A stretch of 64,000 bases of DNA from Propionivibrio limicola (GCF_009469695.1 NZ_SSSR01000003.1:1-64000); one strand, 5' to 3'. Positions 32,380 through 42,655 are shown, counted from the first letter of the stretch. Notes: generated from the sequence alone by a model not told the origin. Numbers and translations are program-made.

Positions 32380-32904
32380 ATGGCAAAACCACAAAGTAAA
32401 AAAGCGCAGCAAGCTGATAAGCCTGATGATGGCTTGCGCGAAAAGATGATCTCGATCAACCGGGTTACCAAAGTGGTAAAAGGTGGTCGGATTCTCGGCT
32501 TCGCAGCCCTCACGGTCGTCGGTGATGGTGACGGGCGTATCGGTATGGGCAAGGGGAAGTCGCGAGAGGTTCCCGTGGCCGTGCAGAAAGCTATGGAAGA
32601 AGCTCGGCGGAAGATGGTCAAGGTCAGTCTCAAAAGCGGTACCTTGCATCACACGGTTGTTGGACGTCATGGCGCTTCAGTAGTGATGATGCAGCCCGCG
32701 CCCGAAGGAACCGGGGTTATCGCTGGCGGTGCGATGCGTGCGGTGTTTGATGTGATGGGGATGACCAACGTGGTCGCGAAAGCTCACGGGTCTACCAACC
32801 CTTACAACATTGTGCGGGCGACGATCAATGGTCTGCAGACGATGAGCACGCCGGCGGAAATTGCTGCCAAGCGTGGTAAGACTGTCGAAGAGATTTTGGG
32901 GTAA
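32380..32904 (+). CDS. rpsE: 30S ribosomal protein S5
   Basis: A 174-residue protein of the mRNA entry pore, with helicase role alongside S3 and S4. [19 protein letters not shown] (the spectinomycin loop region) and [20 protein letters not shown] are intact. Confidence 0.98.
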   Translation: MAKPQSKKAQQADKPDDGLREKMISINRVTKVVKGGRILGFAALTVVGDGDGRIGMGKGKSREVPVAVQKAMEEARRKMVKVSLKSGTLHHTVVGRHGASVVMMQPAPEGTGVIAGGAMRAVFDVMGMTNVVAKAHGSTNPYNIVRATINGLQTMSTPAEIAAKRGKTVEEILG

Positions 32905-32907
32905 TCC

Positions 32908-33090
32908 ATGTCCGAAAAGAAAATTAAGGTCACGCTGGTCAAGAGTCTGATCGGCACCAAGCAGTCGCATAGAGCGACTGTAAAGGGGCTTGGCTTAAGG
33001 CGGCTCAATAGTAGTTCCGAACTGGTTGATACTCCGGCGGTTCGTGGAATGATTAATAAGGTTTCGTACCTTCTGAAGAGTGAGGGATGA
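32908..33090 (+). CDS. rpmD: 50S ribosomal protein L30
   Basis: A 60-residue protein. [20 protein letters not shown] is the family core, and it ends in [12 protein letters not shown]. It starts 3 bases after rpsE. Confidence 0.96.
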   Translation: MSEKKIKVTLVKSLIGTKQSHRATVKGLGLRRLNSSSELVDTPAVRGMINKVSYLLKSEG

Positions 33091-33091
33091 G

Positions 33092-33526
33092 ATGGAACTC
33101 AATACAATTCAGCCGGGTGTAGGCGCAAAGCATGCTAAGCGGCGTGTTGGGCGTGGAATCGGCTCTGGTCTCGGCAAAACTTGCGGGCGTGGGCACAAAG
33201 GCCAAAAGTCGCGTGCCGGAGGCTTCCATAAGGTTGGTTTCGAAGGTGGGCAGATGCCATTGCAGCGTCGTCTGCCGAAGCGCGGCTTTGTTTCTATGAC
33301 AAACGCCCGTAACGTGGAAGTTCGCCTTTCTGAAATTAACGATTTGCCCTTCGATGAGATCGATCTGCTTGCTCTCAAGCAAGCAAATCTTGTTTCGATT
33401 CATGCCTTGTCGGCGAAGGTTGTCCTCTCGGGTGCGATTGGCCGCAAAGTCGTGTTAAAAGGGGTCGGGGCCACGAAGGGCGCGAAAGCCGCGATTGAAG
33501 CGGCCGGTGGCTGCATCGCTGACTAA
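33092..33526 (+). CDS. rplO: 50S ribosomal protein L15
   Basis: A 144-residue late-assembly protein with a Gly/Arg-rich N-terminal arm ([20 protein letters not shown]) and [13 protein letters not shown]. The start at 33092 (MELNTI) is used; an upstream ATG at 33080 adds only four residues. Confidence 0.97.
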   Translation: MELNTIQPGVGAKHAKRRVGRGIGSGLGKTCGRGHKGQKSRAGGFHKVGFEGGQMPLQRRLPKRGFVSMTNARNVEVRLSEINDLPFDEIDLLALKQANLVSIHALSAKVVLSGAIGRKVVLKGVGATKGAKAAIEAAGGCIAD

Positions 33527-33537
33527 ATTTCATTACG

Positions 33538-34872
33538 GTGAATTTTTTGGCAACCAATACTAAACAAGTTGGCAAGAGTGGCAAATACGGCGACCTAAAA
33601 CGTCGCCTGTTTTTCTTGCTTGGGGCTTTGGTTGTATACCGTATTGGTGCGCACATCCCCGTTCCCGGTATCGATCCGCAAGCGCTTGCCGAACTCTTTA
33701 ATAGGCAGCAAGGCGGTATCCTCGGCATGTTCAATATGTTCTCAGGCGGAGCATTAAGTCGGTTTACGATTTTCGCCCTTGGGATTATGCCGTACATATC
33801 AGCCTCGATTATCATGCAGTTGATGACTCATGCGAGTCCGCAGCTAGAAGCTCTGAAAAAAGAGGGTGAGGCCGGGCGCCGAAAAATAACGCAATACACT
33901 CGCTACGGAACGGTGGTGCTGGCGCTGTTTCAAGGGGTTGGCATCGCTATTGCGGTAGAGTCGCAGCCAGGCTTGGTTCCAGAACCTGGAATGCTGTTCC
34001 GCTTGGTTACGGTGGTAACGTTGTTGACCGGAACCATGTTTCTTATGTGGTTGGGGGAGCAGATTACCGAGAGGGGGCTCGGCAACGGAATTTCGATTTT
34101 GATCTTTTCCGGTATCGCCGCTGGGTTGCCGAATTCAATCGGTGGTCTGCTTGAGCTCGTACGAACCGGTGCCATGCATCCCTTGTCCGCTCTGTTCATT
34201 AGCGTGCTGGTCGTTGCTGTCACGGCTTTTGTGGTTTTCGTCGAGCGTGGCCAACGAAAGATTCTGGTCAATTATGCTAAGCGCCAAGTCGGCAACAAGA
34301 TTTACGGTGGCCAGAGCTCGCATTTGCCACTCAAACTCAACATGGCCGGTGTGATTCCTCCTATTTTCGCATCTTCGATTATTCTTTTCCCCGCGACGGT
34401 TGCCGGATGGTTTGGGCAGACGGAGTCTATGCGCTGGCTTAAAGATATCGCTGGCGGACTCTCTCCTGGTCAGCCCGTGTATGTGATGTTGTACGCGGCG
34501 GCGATAGTGTTCTTTTGCTTTTTTTACACGGCGCTTGTTTTTAATTCGAAAGAAACCGCCGATAACTTGAAAAAAAGCGGCGCATTCGTCCCTGGAATCC
34601 GTCCTGGCGATCAGACGGCACGCTACATTGATAAAATATTGATGCGACTAACGTTAATCGGGGCTGGCTATATTACACTGGTCTGTTTGTTGCCAGAGTT
34701 CCTGATTCTGAAGTGGAACGTTCCGTTTTACTTTGGTGGTACGTCTTTGCTGATTATCGTCGTTGTTACCATGGACTTCATGAGTCAAGTTCAGGCATAT
34801 GTGATGTCGCACCAATATGAGGGCCTCCTGAAAAAGGCGAACTTTAAGGGGGCCGGGGCGCCCGCAAAATAG
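33538..34872 (+). CDS. secY: protein translocase channel SecY
   Basis: A 444-residue inner-membrane channel with ten expected transmembrane segments. [20 protein letters not shown] opens the first; [15 protein letters not shown] and GQQTAR-like [14 protein letters not shown] are conserved. It closes the spc operon 11 bases after rplO. The start is GTG at 33538 with no clear ribosome binding site, so coupling to rplO is likely. Confidence 0.97.
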   Translation: MNFLATNTKQVGKSGKYGDLKRRLFFLLGALVVYRIGAHIPVPGIDPQALAELFNRQQGGILGMFNMFSGGALSRFTIFALGIMPYISASIIMQLMTHASPQLEALKKEGEAGRRKITQYTRYGTVVLALFQGVGIAIAVESQPGLVPEPGMLFRLVTVVTLLTGTMFLMWLGEQITERGLGNGISILIFSGIAAGLPNSIGGLLELVRTGAMHPLSALFISVLVVAVTAFVVFVERGQRKILVNYAKRQVGNKIYGGQSSHLPLKLNMAGVIPPIFASSIILFPATVAGWFGQTESMRWLKDIAGGLSPGQPVYVMLYAAAIVFFCFFYTALVFNSKETADNLKKSGAFVPGIRPGDQTARYIDKILMRLTLIGAGYITLVCLLPEFLILKWNVPFYFGGTSLLIIVVVTMDFMSQVQAYVMSHQYEGLLKKANFKGAGAPAK

Positions 34873-34873
34873 C

Positions 34874-35092
34874 ATGGCTAAGGAAGATTTGATCGAAATG
34901 CAAGGTGAGGTTTTGGAAAACCTCCCCAATGCGACTTTCAGAGTAAAGCTTGATAACGGACATGTTGTCCTAGGGTTTATTTCGGGGAAAATGCGAATGC
35001 ATTACATCCGGATTTTGCCCGGGGATAAAGTGACTGTTCAACTAACACCTTATGACCTAAGCAGGGCTCGAATCGTTTTTAGAGCCAAGTAA
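34874..35092 (+). CDS. infA: translation initiation factor IF-1
   Basis: A 72-residue OB-fold protein that blocks the A site during initiation. [20 protein letters not shown] and [15 protein letters not shown] are the family blocks. It starts one base after the secY stop, between the spc and alpha operons, which is common outside the gammaproteobacteria. Confidence 0.97.
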   Translation: MAKEDLIEMQGEVLENLPNATFRVKLDNGHVVLGFISGKMRMHYIRILPGDKVTVQLTPYDLSRARIVFRAK

Positions 35093-35162
35093 AGATCTCT
35101 ACGCAGTAATCTACTCGGCAAAGGGCTGGCTGCGCCTAATGCCATGAACGAGGAGTAAATCA

Positions 35163-35276
35163 ATGAAAGTGCTGGCATCTGTTAAGCGCATCTGCCGTAA
35201 ATGCAAAATCATTCGGCGAAATGGCGTTGTTCGCGTGATCTGTTCCGATCCACGTCACAAGCAACGTCAAGGTTGA
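35163..35276 (+). CDS. rpmJ: 50S ribosomal protein L36 (zinc-binding form)
   Basis: A 37-residue protein, read directly from the DNA as it is very short. It starts [20 protein letters not shown]. Cys11, Cys14, Cys27 and His32 form the zinc ribbon, so this is the C+ form that needs zinc. GAGGAG lies upstream of ATG 35163. It sits between infA and rpsM, as expected. Confidence 0.96.
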   Translation: MKVLASVKRICRKCKIIRRNGVVRVICSDPRHKQRQG

Positions 35277-35279
35277 TTG

Positions 35280-35294
35280 TCAGACTAAATCTGA
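35280..35294 (+). promoter_or_regulatory. small hairpin in the rpsM leader
   Basis: TCAGA (35280-35284) pairs with TCTGA (35290-35294) around CTAAA, in the 60-base rpmJ-rpsM spacer. In E. coli S4 represses the alpha operon through a pseudoknot at this place. I see only this small stem and cannot show a pseudoknot. Confidence 0.25.
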
Positions 35295-35335
35295 TAGTCG
35301 GTATCTAATTCCAGTATATTTTTTGGGGTAAATCG

Positions 35336-35698
35336 ATGGCCCGCATTGCAGGGGTAAATATTCCCAACCACCAGCATGCCGAAATCGCGTTGACGGCGAT
35401 TTATGGTATTGGACGTAGCCGCGCCAAAGTTATTTGTGACGCAGCAGGGGTTGCTCGTACTGTAAAGATGAAGGATTTGACGGAAGCCGAAATGGATCGT
35501 CTGCGTGACGAAGTCGGCAAGTTTTCCGTCGAGGGCGATCTTCGCCGCGAAGTGACAATGAGCATCAAGCGCCTGATGGATCTTGGCTGCTATAGAGGGC
35601 TTCGCCATCGCAAAGGGCTCCCGTGCCGGGGTCAGCGTACGCGCACCAATGCCCGTACCCGCAAGGGGCCGCGCAAGGCAATCGCCGGTAAAAAGTAA
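35336..35698 (+). CDS. rpsM: 30S ribosomal protein S13
   Basis: A 120-residue head protein bridging to the large subunit. [20 protein letters not shown] and the basic tail [19 protein letters not shown] are typical. It is the first gene of the alpha operon. Confidence 0.98.
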   Translation: MARIAGVNIPNHQHAEIALTAIYGIGRSRAKVICDAAGVARTVKMKDLTEAEMDRLRDEVGKFSVEGDLRREVTMSIKRLMDLGCYRGLRHRKGLPCRGQRTRTNARTRKGPRKAIAGKK

Positions 35699-35711
35699 GA
35701 GGAATCACTAA

Positions 35712-36101
35712 ATGGCTAAGACAGCTACAAAAGTTCGGAAGAAAGTTAAAAAGAACGTCGCGGAGGGTATCGCGCACATTCACGCTTCCTTTAACAACAC
35801 TATTATCACCATTACTGACCGGCAGGGAAATGCGTTGTCCTGGGCAACGTCCGGCGGTGCTGGCTTCAAGGGCTCGCGCAAAAGTACGCCCTTTGCTGCA
35901 CAGGTCGCAGCGGAAGCCGCAGGTAAGATGGCACAAGAATGTGGTGTCAAGAACCTCGAAGTTCGCATCAAGGGTCCTGGTCCTGGCCGTGAGTCTTCGG
36001 TTCGTGCGCTCAATGCACTCGGCATGAAAATTACGACGATTACCGACGTAACGCCGATTCCGCATAATGGTTGCCGTCCCCCCAAAAAACGCCGGATTTA
36101 A
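35712..36101 (+). CDS. rpsK: 30S ribosomal protein S11
   Basis: A 129-residue platform protein. [20 protein letters not shown] and the conserved end [16 protein letters not shown] are present. It is the same length as E. coli S11. Confidence 0.98.
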   Translation: MAKTATKVRKKVKKNVAEGIAHIHASFNNTIITITDRQGNALSWATSGGAGFKGSRKSTPFAAQVAAEAAGKMAQECGVKNLEVRIKGPGPGRESSVRALNALGMKITTITDVTPIPHNGCRPPKKRRI

Positions 36102-36112
36102 GGAGAAATTAA

Positions 36113-36742
36113 GTGGCTCGTAATCTTGATCCGAAGTGCCGTCAGTGTCGCCGAGAAGGGGAAAAACTCTTCCTGAAAGGTGAGAAGTGCTTCACTGACA
36201 AGTGTGCAATTGAACGGCGTTCATATGCGCCGGGGCAACATGGACAAAAGTCGGGGCAGCGCTTGTCCGACTACGGTGTTCATTTGCGTGAAAAGCAAAA
36301 AATTCGTCGTATCTACGGGGTTCTTGAGGGCCAGTTCCGCAAGGTCTACAAAGAAGCTGATCGGCGCAAGGGCGTGACCGGCGAAAATCTCCTGCAGTTG
36401 CTTGAGTCGCGTTTGGATACGGTCGCGTATCGTATGGGGTTCGCAGCGTCGCGTGCAGAATCGCGGCAGGTCGTGCGCCATAACAGCGTCTTGGTGAATG
36501 GACGGCGCGTAAATATTCCGTCGTATCAGGTTCGTCCCGGTGACGTTATCGAAGTCGCCGAGAAGTCGAAGAACCAACTGCGTATCAAAGCCGCATTAGC
36601 AGCCGCCGAGGCTCGGGGATTCCCTGAGTGGGTCGAAGTGAATGTCAAGGAAGCCAAAGGGACATATAAAGCACGTCCGGAGCGCAGCGAATTGCCGTCC
36701 ACGATCAATGAGAGCCTTGTGATTGAGCTCTACTCGAAGTGA
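36113..36742 (+). CDS. rpsD: 30S ribosomal protein S4 (zinc-binding form)
   Basis: A 209-residue primary assembly protein. Near the N-terminus Cys9, Cys12, Cys26 and Cys31 (CRQCRREG...KCFTDKC) make a zinc site, which E. coli S4 lacks in full. The S4 RNA-binding domain follows ([20 protein letters not shown]). The start is GTG at 36113, with AAGGAGAAA upstream. Confidence 0.98.
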   Translation: MARNLDPKCRQCRREGEKLFLKGEKCFTDKCAIERRSYAPGQHGQKSGQRLSDYGVHLREKQKIRRIYGVLEGQFRKVYKEADRRKGVTGENLLQLLESRLDTVAYRMGFAASRAESRQVVRHNSVLVNGRRVNIPSYQVRPGDVIEVAEKSKNQLRIKAALAAAEARGFPEWVEVNVKEAKGTYKARPERSELPSTINESLVIELYSK

Positions 36743-36784
36743 TCGCGGTAGCAGCACGTTTCGCAATTAGGCAGAGGACAGGAC

Positions 36785-37759
36785 ATGCAAAGTAGTGGAC
36801 TTTTGAAACCGCGAATTATCGATGTACAGAGCCTATCTCCGGTGCACGCAAAGGTGGTCATGGAGCCGTTTGAACGCGGTTATGGACACACCTTGGGTAA
36901 TGCGTTGCGGCGAATTCTTCTATCGTCAATGCCTGGATACGCTCCGACGGAAGTTAGTATTGAGGGGGTTCTTCATGAATATTCCACGATTGATGGTGTT
37001 CAGGAAGACGTTGTAGATATCCTCCTCAATCTGAAAGGAGTCGTGTTCAAGCTGCATAATCGCGACGAGGTCGTGCTGCAGCTCAACAAGGAAGGCGATG
37101 GCGTGGTTCGGGCGAGTGATATTTCCGTGTCTCATGACGTGGAGATTATCAATCCGGATCATGTGATCGCTCATCTTTCGGCCGGCGGTAAATTGGCTAT
37201 GGAGATCAAGGTCGAGAAGTCCAGGGGCTACGTACCTGGGAATCTTCGCCAGCTTTCAGATAGCGCCAAGAGCATCGGCAAGCTGGTTCTGGATGCTTCG
37301 TTCAGCCCGGTTCGGCGGGTCAGCTATTTCGTCGAGAGCGCGCGCGTTGAACAGCGCACGGATCTTGACAAGCTGATCATGGAGATTGAAACCAATGGCG
37401 TGATAGAGCCAGAGGAGGCGATTCGCGCTGCCGCACGTATTTTGCGTGAACAGTTATCCGTCTTCGCGGATCTTGAGGGGACGGCGCTGCCGGTGGAGAG
37501 TCAGAAGACTGTTCAGGTTGACCCGTTGCTCCTTCGGCCTGTTGATGACCTGGAGCTTACGGTGCGGTCAGCGAACTGCCTGAAAGCCGAGAACATCTAT
37601 TATATTGGTGACCTGATTCAACGTACGGAGAATGAGCTTCTTAAGACTCCTAACCTTGGACGCAAGTCATTGAACGAGATCAAGGAAGTCTTGGCAGCGC
37701 GGGGCCTGACATTGGGCATGAAACTAGAGAATTGGCCGCCGGCTGGTCTCGAAAAATAA
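36785..37759 (+). CDS. rpoA: RNA polymerase alpha subunit
   Basis: A 324-residue subunit. The N-terminal dimerisation domain ([20 protein letters not shown]) and the C-terminal domain that contacts UP elements and activators ([20 protein letters not shown]) are intact. It lies between rpsD and rplQ, as expected. Confidence 0.98.
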   Translation: MQSSGLLKPRIIDVQSLSPVHAKVVMEPFERGYGHTLGNALRRILLSSMPGYAPTEVSIEGVLHEYSTIDGVQEDVVDILLNLKGVVFKLHNRDEVVLQLNKEGDGVVRASDISVSHDVEIINPDHVIAHLSAGGKLAMEIKVEKSRGYVPGNLRQLSDSAKSIGKLVLDASFSPVRRVSYFVESARVEQRTDLDKLIMEIETNGVIEPEEAIRAAARILREQLSVFADLEGTALPVESQKTVQVDPLLLRPVDDLELTVRSANCLKAENIYYIGDLIQRTENELLKTPNLGRKSLNEIKEVLAARGLTLGMKLENWPPAGLEK

Positions 37760-37789
37760 TTGCCCGAACAAGAATAGGAAGGAATAGAA

Positions 37790-38188
37790 ATGCGTCATCG
37801 TTTGGGATTACGTAAATTAAATCGCACTAGCGCGCACCGTCTGGCGATGTTGCGCAACATGACTGTTTCGCTGCTTCGGCACGAGACGATCAAGACCACG
37901 TTGCCGAAGGCTAAGGAACTGCGTCGCGTGGTTGAGCCGATCATCACGCTCGGTAAAAAGCCGTCGCTGGCGAATCGTCGATTGGCGTTTGACCGTCTCC
38001 GCGATCGTGAGATGGTTGTGAAGCTTTTTGACGTTCTTGGACCGCGGTACGCAACGCGGAATGGTGGGTATCTGAGGATTCTGAAATGTGGTTTCCGTGA
38101 TGGAGACAATGCGCCGATGGCGTTTGTCCAGTTGCTTGACCAGTCGGAAGAGATCGAGTCCGCCGAGCCCGTGGCCGAGGCGGCGTAA
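37790..38188 (+). CDS. rplQ: 50S ribosomal protein L17
   Basis: A 132-residue protein at the tunnel exit side. [20 protein letters not shown] is the family opening; [20 protein letters not shown] closes the core. It is the last gene of the ribosomal block, followed by a strong terminator. Confidence 0.98.
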   Translation: MRHRLGLRKLNRTSAHRLAMLRNMTVSLLRHETIKTTLPKAKELRRVVEPIITLGKKPSLANRRLAFDRLRDREMVVKLFDVLGPRYATRNGGYLRILKCGFRDGDNAPMAFVQLLDQSEEIESAEPVAEAA

Positions 38189-38201
38189 GGCGGTTTTGTT
38201 G

Positions 38202-38233
38202 AAAAAACCAGGTCATTGACCTGGTTTTTTTTT
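38202..38233 (+). terminator. strong terminator after rplQ
   Basis: AAAAAACCAGGTC (38202-38214) pairs with GACCTGGTTTTTT, with a 3-base loop and nine T in total. It ends the alpha operon, and the A run on the other side could make it bidirectional. Confidence 0.9.
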
Positions 38234-38342
38234 GCCATTTGTCTGCCGCGCGGTGAAAATTGAAGCGGGGCCGGCACTGGTGCTGTAAAGCCTCGGGGGG
38301 CTGGCATTCGGGAAATGAAGGAACGTTGTTATCGATACGATT

Positions 38343-38972
38343 ATGGAACCGTTTTTTTGGGGAAATCCTTATTGGCGAGAACTGCTGCTCGCTATCGTTG
38401 GCCTACTTGCCGGATACATGATCTGGTCATGTTTGCGCATCAAGCGTTTGGGACGGGCCGGGAACGAGTTTTCACCTTCGGACAAAGAACATTTGGGCGA
38501 TCACGGCGTGAGTGCATATTCGGCCATGCAGCAGGTCGAGGCAGCAGAAAATACTGAGGAAGTGGCGCAACGCACAGATGCTGGCGAAGACGGCTGCGAG
38601 GCCTCCTCAGGCGACGTTGGCGAGAAAGACTTCCCTGAGCAAGGAGGGAAAGGGAGCGATTTGCGTGTGGCAGTCCCGACACCGGGCTTGGAAGAAGTTG
38701 GTGACGCGATAGAGGAACTACTACGCGAAGCCGCACAGTTGCGTAAAGAAGTCGGCGGGTTGCGTGCGGAGGTTCTGGTGCTGCGTGAGGAGTTGCAACG
38801 GCACATTACGCCGAAGGATGCAACGCAGAGCATTTCGCCGCTTTACAGTGATGCTCTGCAAATGGCGAAAGGCGGGCATGACGCCAACGCAATTTGCGTG
38901 CAATGCGGAATTTCTCGGGCAGAGGCCGAGTTGGTGGTGGCGTTGGCCCGTGGGGGTGACGCGAATGTCTGA
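38343..38972 (+). CDS. DUF2802-like membrane-anchored coiled-coil protein
   Basis: A 209-residue protein of unknown function. Residues about 12-30 form one membrane segment, followed by a long acidic Gln/Glu/Gly-rich linker. Residues about 115-160 form a predicted coiled coil (EELLREAAQLRKEVGGLRAE). The C-terminal block SPLYSDALQMAKGGHDANAI and CGISRAEAELVVALARGG matches what I know as DUF2802, which looks like a helix-turn-helix. No alternative start exists upstream, because an in-frame stop lies at 38316. Confidence 0.7.
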   Translation: MEPFFWGNPYWRELLLAIVGLLAGYMIWSCLRIKRLGRAGNEFSPSDKEHLGDHGVSAYSAMQQVEAAENTEEVAQRTDAGEDGCEASSGDVGEKDFPEQGGKGSDLRVAVPTPGLEEVGDAIEELLREAAQLRKEVGGLRAEVLVLREELQRHITPKDATQSISPLYSDALQMAKGGHDANAICVQCGISRAEAELVVALARGGDANV

Positions 38973-39014
38973 AGGCAGAATTGAGAATTTTGGTTCAAAG
39001 GGAGTGCGACGTTA

Positions 39015-39797
39015 ATGGGCCGTGACGAAAATGGGGCTGCCAAGAACTCAGAGAAACTTGCCGAACTCAAGAGAAAATTGGTGCGGCGAATCGGCGTTGC
39101 CGGGTTGATGATTGTCGCTCTGCTTGGGGGGCTGATTCTTTTCGACCGTCTCAATACCGAAGAAGCAAACGACGATGAAGATTCTGTATTTGTCGAGCCG
39201 GTACCTGTTGGAAAGAAGATCGTACCGCTTCCGGTTGAGGCCGCGCTGCCAATTGACGCACCAGATAGTGGTGCGGTTGATGCAGCTGAACCTGAGGTGA
39301 GCGCGCCGCCGGCCGCTCTGGACGTTGTGGCTCCAGTGCAAGAAGCGGTGGTAGCGGAGCCGGCCGGAGGTGGCCGGGAAACACATAAGCCGTTTTCGCA
39401 AAGCTCTGCCAGCAACGTGACCGAACGCGGTGGAAGAAATTCGTCCGCGCCTAATAATGAACTTCGGGGATCCGCTCCTGTGCCGGCGGTTGAGGTTGCG
39501 CCAGCGCTGACGGTTGTCCCATCGCCTGCCGCTAGGGAAACGCCCAAAGCGACGGTTGTAGTTCCTCGGGGAGCGAAAGGAATTCTCCTGCAGAGTGGGG
39601 TGTTCACCGACACCCGGCGAGCCGAGGAGTTGCACGCCAAGTTATCCCTCGAAGGGATCCCGTCGACCATTGAGGCGCGCGTGATCGTCGGGCCGTTTAA
39701 AACCCGCGAGGACGCAGAAACCGTTCGCGCCCGTTTGAAGAGCCTCGGGATAGAGGCGACGCCGCAGGCAAGTCGTTCGGGAAAAAAGTCGCACTAA
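39015..39797 (+). CDS. SPOR-domain membrane protein
   Basis: A 260-residue protein: basic cytoplasmic N-terminus, one membrane segment (about 26-45), a long Pro/Ala/Val-rich periplasmic linker, and a C-terminal SPOR domain (about 180-255: LLQSGVFTDTRRAEELHAKL, then VIVGPFKTREDAETVRARL). SPOR domains bind denuded peptidoglycan at the division site, as in FtsN and DedD. A division or cell-wall role is inferred. GGGAG precedes ATG 39015. Confidence 0.82.
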   Translation: MGRDENGAAKNSEKLAELKRKLVRRIGVAGLMIVALLGGLILFDRLNTEEANDDEDSVFVEPVPVGKKIVPLPVEAALPIDAPDSGAVDAAEPEVSAPPAALDVVAPVQEAVVAEPAGGGRETHKPFSQSSASNVTERGGRNSSAPNNELRGSAPVPAVEVAPALTVVPSPAARETPKATVVVPRGAKGILLQSGVFTDTRRAEELHAKLSLEGIPSTIEARVIVGPFKTREDAETVRARLKSLGIEATPQASRSGKKSH

Positions 39798-39804
39798 AAA
39801 GATA

Positions 39805-39820
39805 CGCGCTGCGTAGCGCG
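39805..39820 (-). terminator. hairpin between convergent SPOR and TPR genes
   Basis: CGCGCT (39805-39810) and AGCGCG (39815-39820) form a perfect stem around GCGT. On the minus strand TATCTTTTT follows, so it could end the TPR gene. Confidence 0.5.
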
Positions 39821-39831
39821 GGAGCGTCAGT

Positions 39832-40164
39832 TTAATGGTTGCCCATTTGCTTCTGCAGCCGTTTCGCAAATACCGTCATCTCTTTTGCGGCTTGCAAGTC
39901 ACCGCGGCTTTCGGCAACGGCAATCCCTGTCTTGTAGGCTTCCAGGGCGGCTGAAAGGTCGCCCTTGTCAGCCAACGCTTTACCGAGCATTTTCCAGGCG
40001 GCGGAGAACGTGGTGTCGAGTGTGGTTGCCTCTCGCAGGTAACGGATTGCATACTCTGGATTGCCGGCCTTGAGCCATTCATTGCCCAGGGAGAAGCGAA
40101 GCAGGGCGCCATCGCGCGGCCCGTTGAGCAGTTTTTCGAGGTTGGCGATGATGGTTGAAGTCAT
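39832..40164 (-). CDS. small TPR-repeat protein
   Basis: A 110-residue protein made of about two and a half tetratricopeptide repeats (RFSLGNEWLKAGNPEYAIRY, AAWKMLGKALADKGDLSAAL, EAYKTGIAVAESRGDLQAAK). It has no signal peptide and is probably a cytoplasmic protein-protein adaptor. It is divergent from ridA, with 43 bases between them. Confidence 0.78.
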   Translation of the reverse strand: MTSTIIANLEKLLNGPRDGALLRFSLGNEWLKAGNPEYAIRYLREATTLDTTFSAAWKMLGKALADKGDLSAALEAYKTGIAVAESRGDLQAAKEMTVFAKRLQKQMGNH

Positions 40165-40207
40165 CTATCATTCCCATGAGAAGAATTTTTAAACGGAGGA
40201 TAACAAC

Positions 40208-40591
40208 ATGAGCAAGACAATCGTTTCAACCGCGAACGCCCCCGCGGCAATCGGAACCTATTCGCAGGCCGTTAAAGTTGGTTATACCGTGTATTTTGCC
40301 GGCCAGATTGGCCTTGATCCGGAAACGATGCAACTCGTCGATGGAATCGATGCCCAGGTTGCTCGTGTTTTCGAGAATATGAAGGCGGTTGCTGAAGAGG
40401 CCGGCGGGTCGCTGGAAAATGTGGTCAAGGTCAATGTATTCCTGACGGATCTTGCCAATTACGCCAAGGTTAACGAGATGATGGCGGAGTATTTTACGGA
40501 GCCTTATCCAGCGCGTGCGGTGGTCGGTGTGGCGTCTTTGCCGCGTGGCGCGCTGGTTGAAGCCGATGCCGTCATGGAGTTGCCGAAATAA
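40208..40591 (+). CDS. ridA: RidA family enamine/imine deaminase
   Basis: A 127-residue trimeric protein of the YjgF/RidA family that hydrolyses reactive 2-aminoacrylate and related imines. R103 ([20 protein letters not shown]) and E118 match the active-site residues of the family, and the N-terminal [15 protein letters not shown] is typical. CGGAGG precedes the ATG. Confidence 0.93.
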   Translation: MSKTIVSTANAPAAIGTYSQAVKVGYTVYFAGQIGLDPETMQLVDGIDAQVARVFENMKAVAEEAGGSLENVVKVNVFLTDLANYAKVNEMMAEYFTEPYPARAVVGVASLPRGALVEADAVMELPK

Positions 40592-40600
40592 CGTCGGTTA

Positions 40601-42655
40601 ATGCCCGAGATCGAGGGAGTTGGCGTCACGCCCGCGCTCAGGGCTAAGTTGGGCAGGCTTGGTCTTGAGCGGATCGACGATCTGGTTGTGCACCTGCCCC
40701 TGCGTTACGAGGATGAGACGCGGCTGACGGCGATCAGCCATGCCGTCACCGGGATGCCGGTTCAAATCGAGGCGAGCGTCCTCGACGTTTCTGTGCAGTT
40801 TCGACCGCGCCGCCAGTTGGTTGCCAAGGTTGCGGATGACAGCGGCGAAGCGACGCTGCGTTTCCTGAATTTTTACGGCAGCCAGACCAAACAGCTCGAA
40901 GCGGCACGCGAAGACGGGCGAAAGCTGCGTCTTTTCGGCGAGGTGCGGCAGGGCTTCTGGGGGCCGGAAATGGTTCATCCCCGCTACCGTCTTGTCGCCG
41001 CCGACGCCTCGTTGCCCGAATCACTCACCCCGGTGTATCCGGCGACGGCCGGCGTGTCGCAGAATTCCCTACGGAAGCTGATCGCAAAGGCGCTTGGCCA
41101 GTCCGATTTGTCCGAGTTGCTGGACAAATCATGGTGCCAGCGGCATGGTCTGTTCACTTTTGCAGAGGCGGTTCGCCTGTTGCATGCGCCGCCGCCCTCA
41201 GCGAATAGCCAGGCGCTGCAGGCGCGTACTCATCCCGCCTGGCGGCGCGTCAAGTTCGACGAAGTGCTGGCTCAGCAACTCTCGCTCCGCAAGGCCTATC
41301 AGGCGCGGCGGGCCAAAGGGGCGCCTGTTCTCAATGGCGATGGCGGGGTGCGTCGCCAACTGCTCGGCGCGTTGCCTTTTCCGCTGACGGCGGCGCAGCA
41401 GCGTGCGCTTGGTGAAATCGCCGATGATCTCGTCCGGCCTGTTCCGATGCAGCGCCTGCTGCAGGGAGACGTCGGCAGCGGTAAAACCGTTGTGGCGGCA
41501 CTCGCCGCGTGCCAGGCCATCGAGGCGGGCTTTCAGGCCGCGCTGATGGCGCCGACGGAAATTCTGGCCGAGCAGCATTACCTCAAGCTGCGCGCCTGGT
41601 TGGAGCCGCTTGGCGTGGAGGTCGCGTGGCTTACCGGTAGTCTGAAGAAAGCCGACAAGCAAGCCTCGCAGCAGCATGCGGCGACCACGGCCCACCTGAT
41701 TGTCGGTACGCACGCCATGATTCAGGAAAGCGTCGATTATGCCCGCCTGGGCTTGGCGATTATCGACGAGCAGCACCGCTTCGGCGTGGCGCAACGGCTT
41801 GAGCTGCGGCGGAAAGGTGAAAAGAACGCGCTGCCGCCGCATCAGTTGATGATGTCGGCGACGCCGATTCCGCGGACGCTGGCGATGAGCTATTACGCCG
41901 ACCTCGACGTGTCGGTGCTCGACGAATTGCCGCCCGGGCGGACGCCGGTACGGACGCGGCTCGTCTCGGACGCCCGTCGCGACGAAGTCATTGAGCGCAT
42001 TCGCGGGGCGATCGCGGCTGGCCGACAGGCGTACTGGGTGTGCCCGCTGATTGAGGAATCGGAGAAGTTGCAGCTGCAGACGGCGCTCGACACGCACGCG
42101 GTGCTTTCCCGCGAACTGGCCGGATTGCGGGTCGGGCTGGTGCATGGACGTCTCAAGGCGGACGAGAAGGCGGCGACGATGGCCGAGTTCGCCGCCGGAA
42201 ACATCGACGTTCTGGTGGCGACGACGGTGATCGAGGTCGGCGTCGATGTGCCCAATGCCAGCCTGATGGTGATCGAACACGCTGAGCGCTTCGGGCTCTC
42301 GCAGTTGCATCAGCTGCGCGGACGCGTCGGGCGCGGCCAGCACGAATCGGTGTGCGTGCTGCTCTATCAGCAGCCGTTGTCGGAGACGGCGCGGGCACGG
42401 CTGAAAATCATTTATGAAAACACGGACGGTTTCGAGATTGCCCGCCAGGACTTGCAGTTGCGCGGCCCCGGCGAGTTCGTCGGCAGCCGCCAATCCGGGG
42501 TGCCCGTACTGCGCTACGCGGATCTGGAGGCTGATGCCGATCTGATCGAACTGGCGCGCGAAATGGCGGATACGCTGCTGCGCGAAGCGCCCGAACGGGC
42601 CGAGCGCCATCTTGCCCGCTGGCTGGGATCGCGACAGGAGTTGCTCAAGGCATGA
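40601..42655 (+). CDS. recG: ATP-dependent DNA helicase RecG
   Basis: A 684-residue helicase that regresses stalled replication forks and unwinds D-loops and R-loops. An N-terminal wedge/OB domain (residues about 50-140) is followed by the helicase core with Walker A GDVGSGKT (289-296) and DEQH (389-392). The later helicase motifs and the TRG region (GRVGRGQHESVCVLLY, then DGFEIARQDLQLRGPGEFVG) are intact. The stop overlaps the next gene (ATGA). Confidence 0.97.
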   Translation: MPEIEGVGVTPALRAKLGRLGLERIDDLVVHLPLRYEDETRLTAISHAVTGMPVQIEASVLDVSVQFRPRRQLVAKVADDSGEATLRFLNFYGSQTKQLEAAREDGRKLRLFGEVRQGFWGPEMVHPRYRLVAADASLPESLTPVYPATAGVSQNSLRKLIAKALGQSDLSELLDKSWCQRHGLFTFAEAVRLLHAPPPSANSQALQARTHPAWRRVKFDEVLAQQLSLRKAYQARRAKGAPVLNGDGGVRRQLLGALPFPLTAAQQRALGEIADDLVRPVPMQRLLQGDVGSGKTVVAALAACQAIEAGFQAALMAPTEILAEQHYLKLRAWLEPLGVEVAWLTGSLKKADKQASQQHAATTAHLIVGTHAMIQESVDYARLGLAIIDEQHRFGVAQRLELRRKGEKNALPPHQLMMSATPIPRTLAMSYYADLDVSVLDELPPGRTPVRTRLVSDARRDEVIERIRGAIAAGRQAYWVCPLIEESEKLQLQTALDTHAVLSRELAGLRVGLVHGRLKADEKAATMAEFAAGNIDVLVATTVIEVGVDVPNASLMVIEHAERFGLSQLHQLRGRVGRGQHESVCVLLYQQPLSETARARLKIIYENTDGFEIARQDLQLRGPGEFVGSRQSGVPVLRYADLEADADLIELAREMADTLLREAPERAERHLARWLGSRQELLKA

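Noticed and set aside
38315-38557. 80-codon frame overlapping the DUF2802-like gene
   Set aside because: The longer frame from 38343 has a membrane segment, a coiled coil and a recognisable C-terminal block; the short frame has none.
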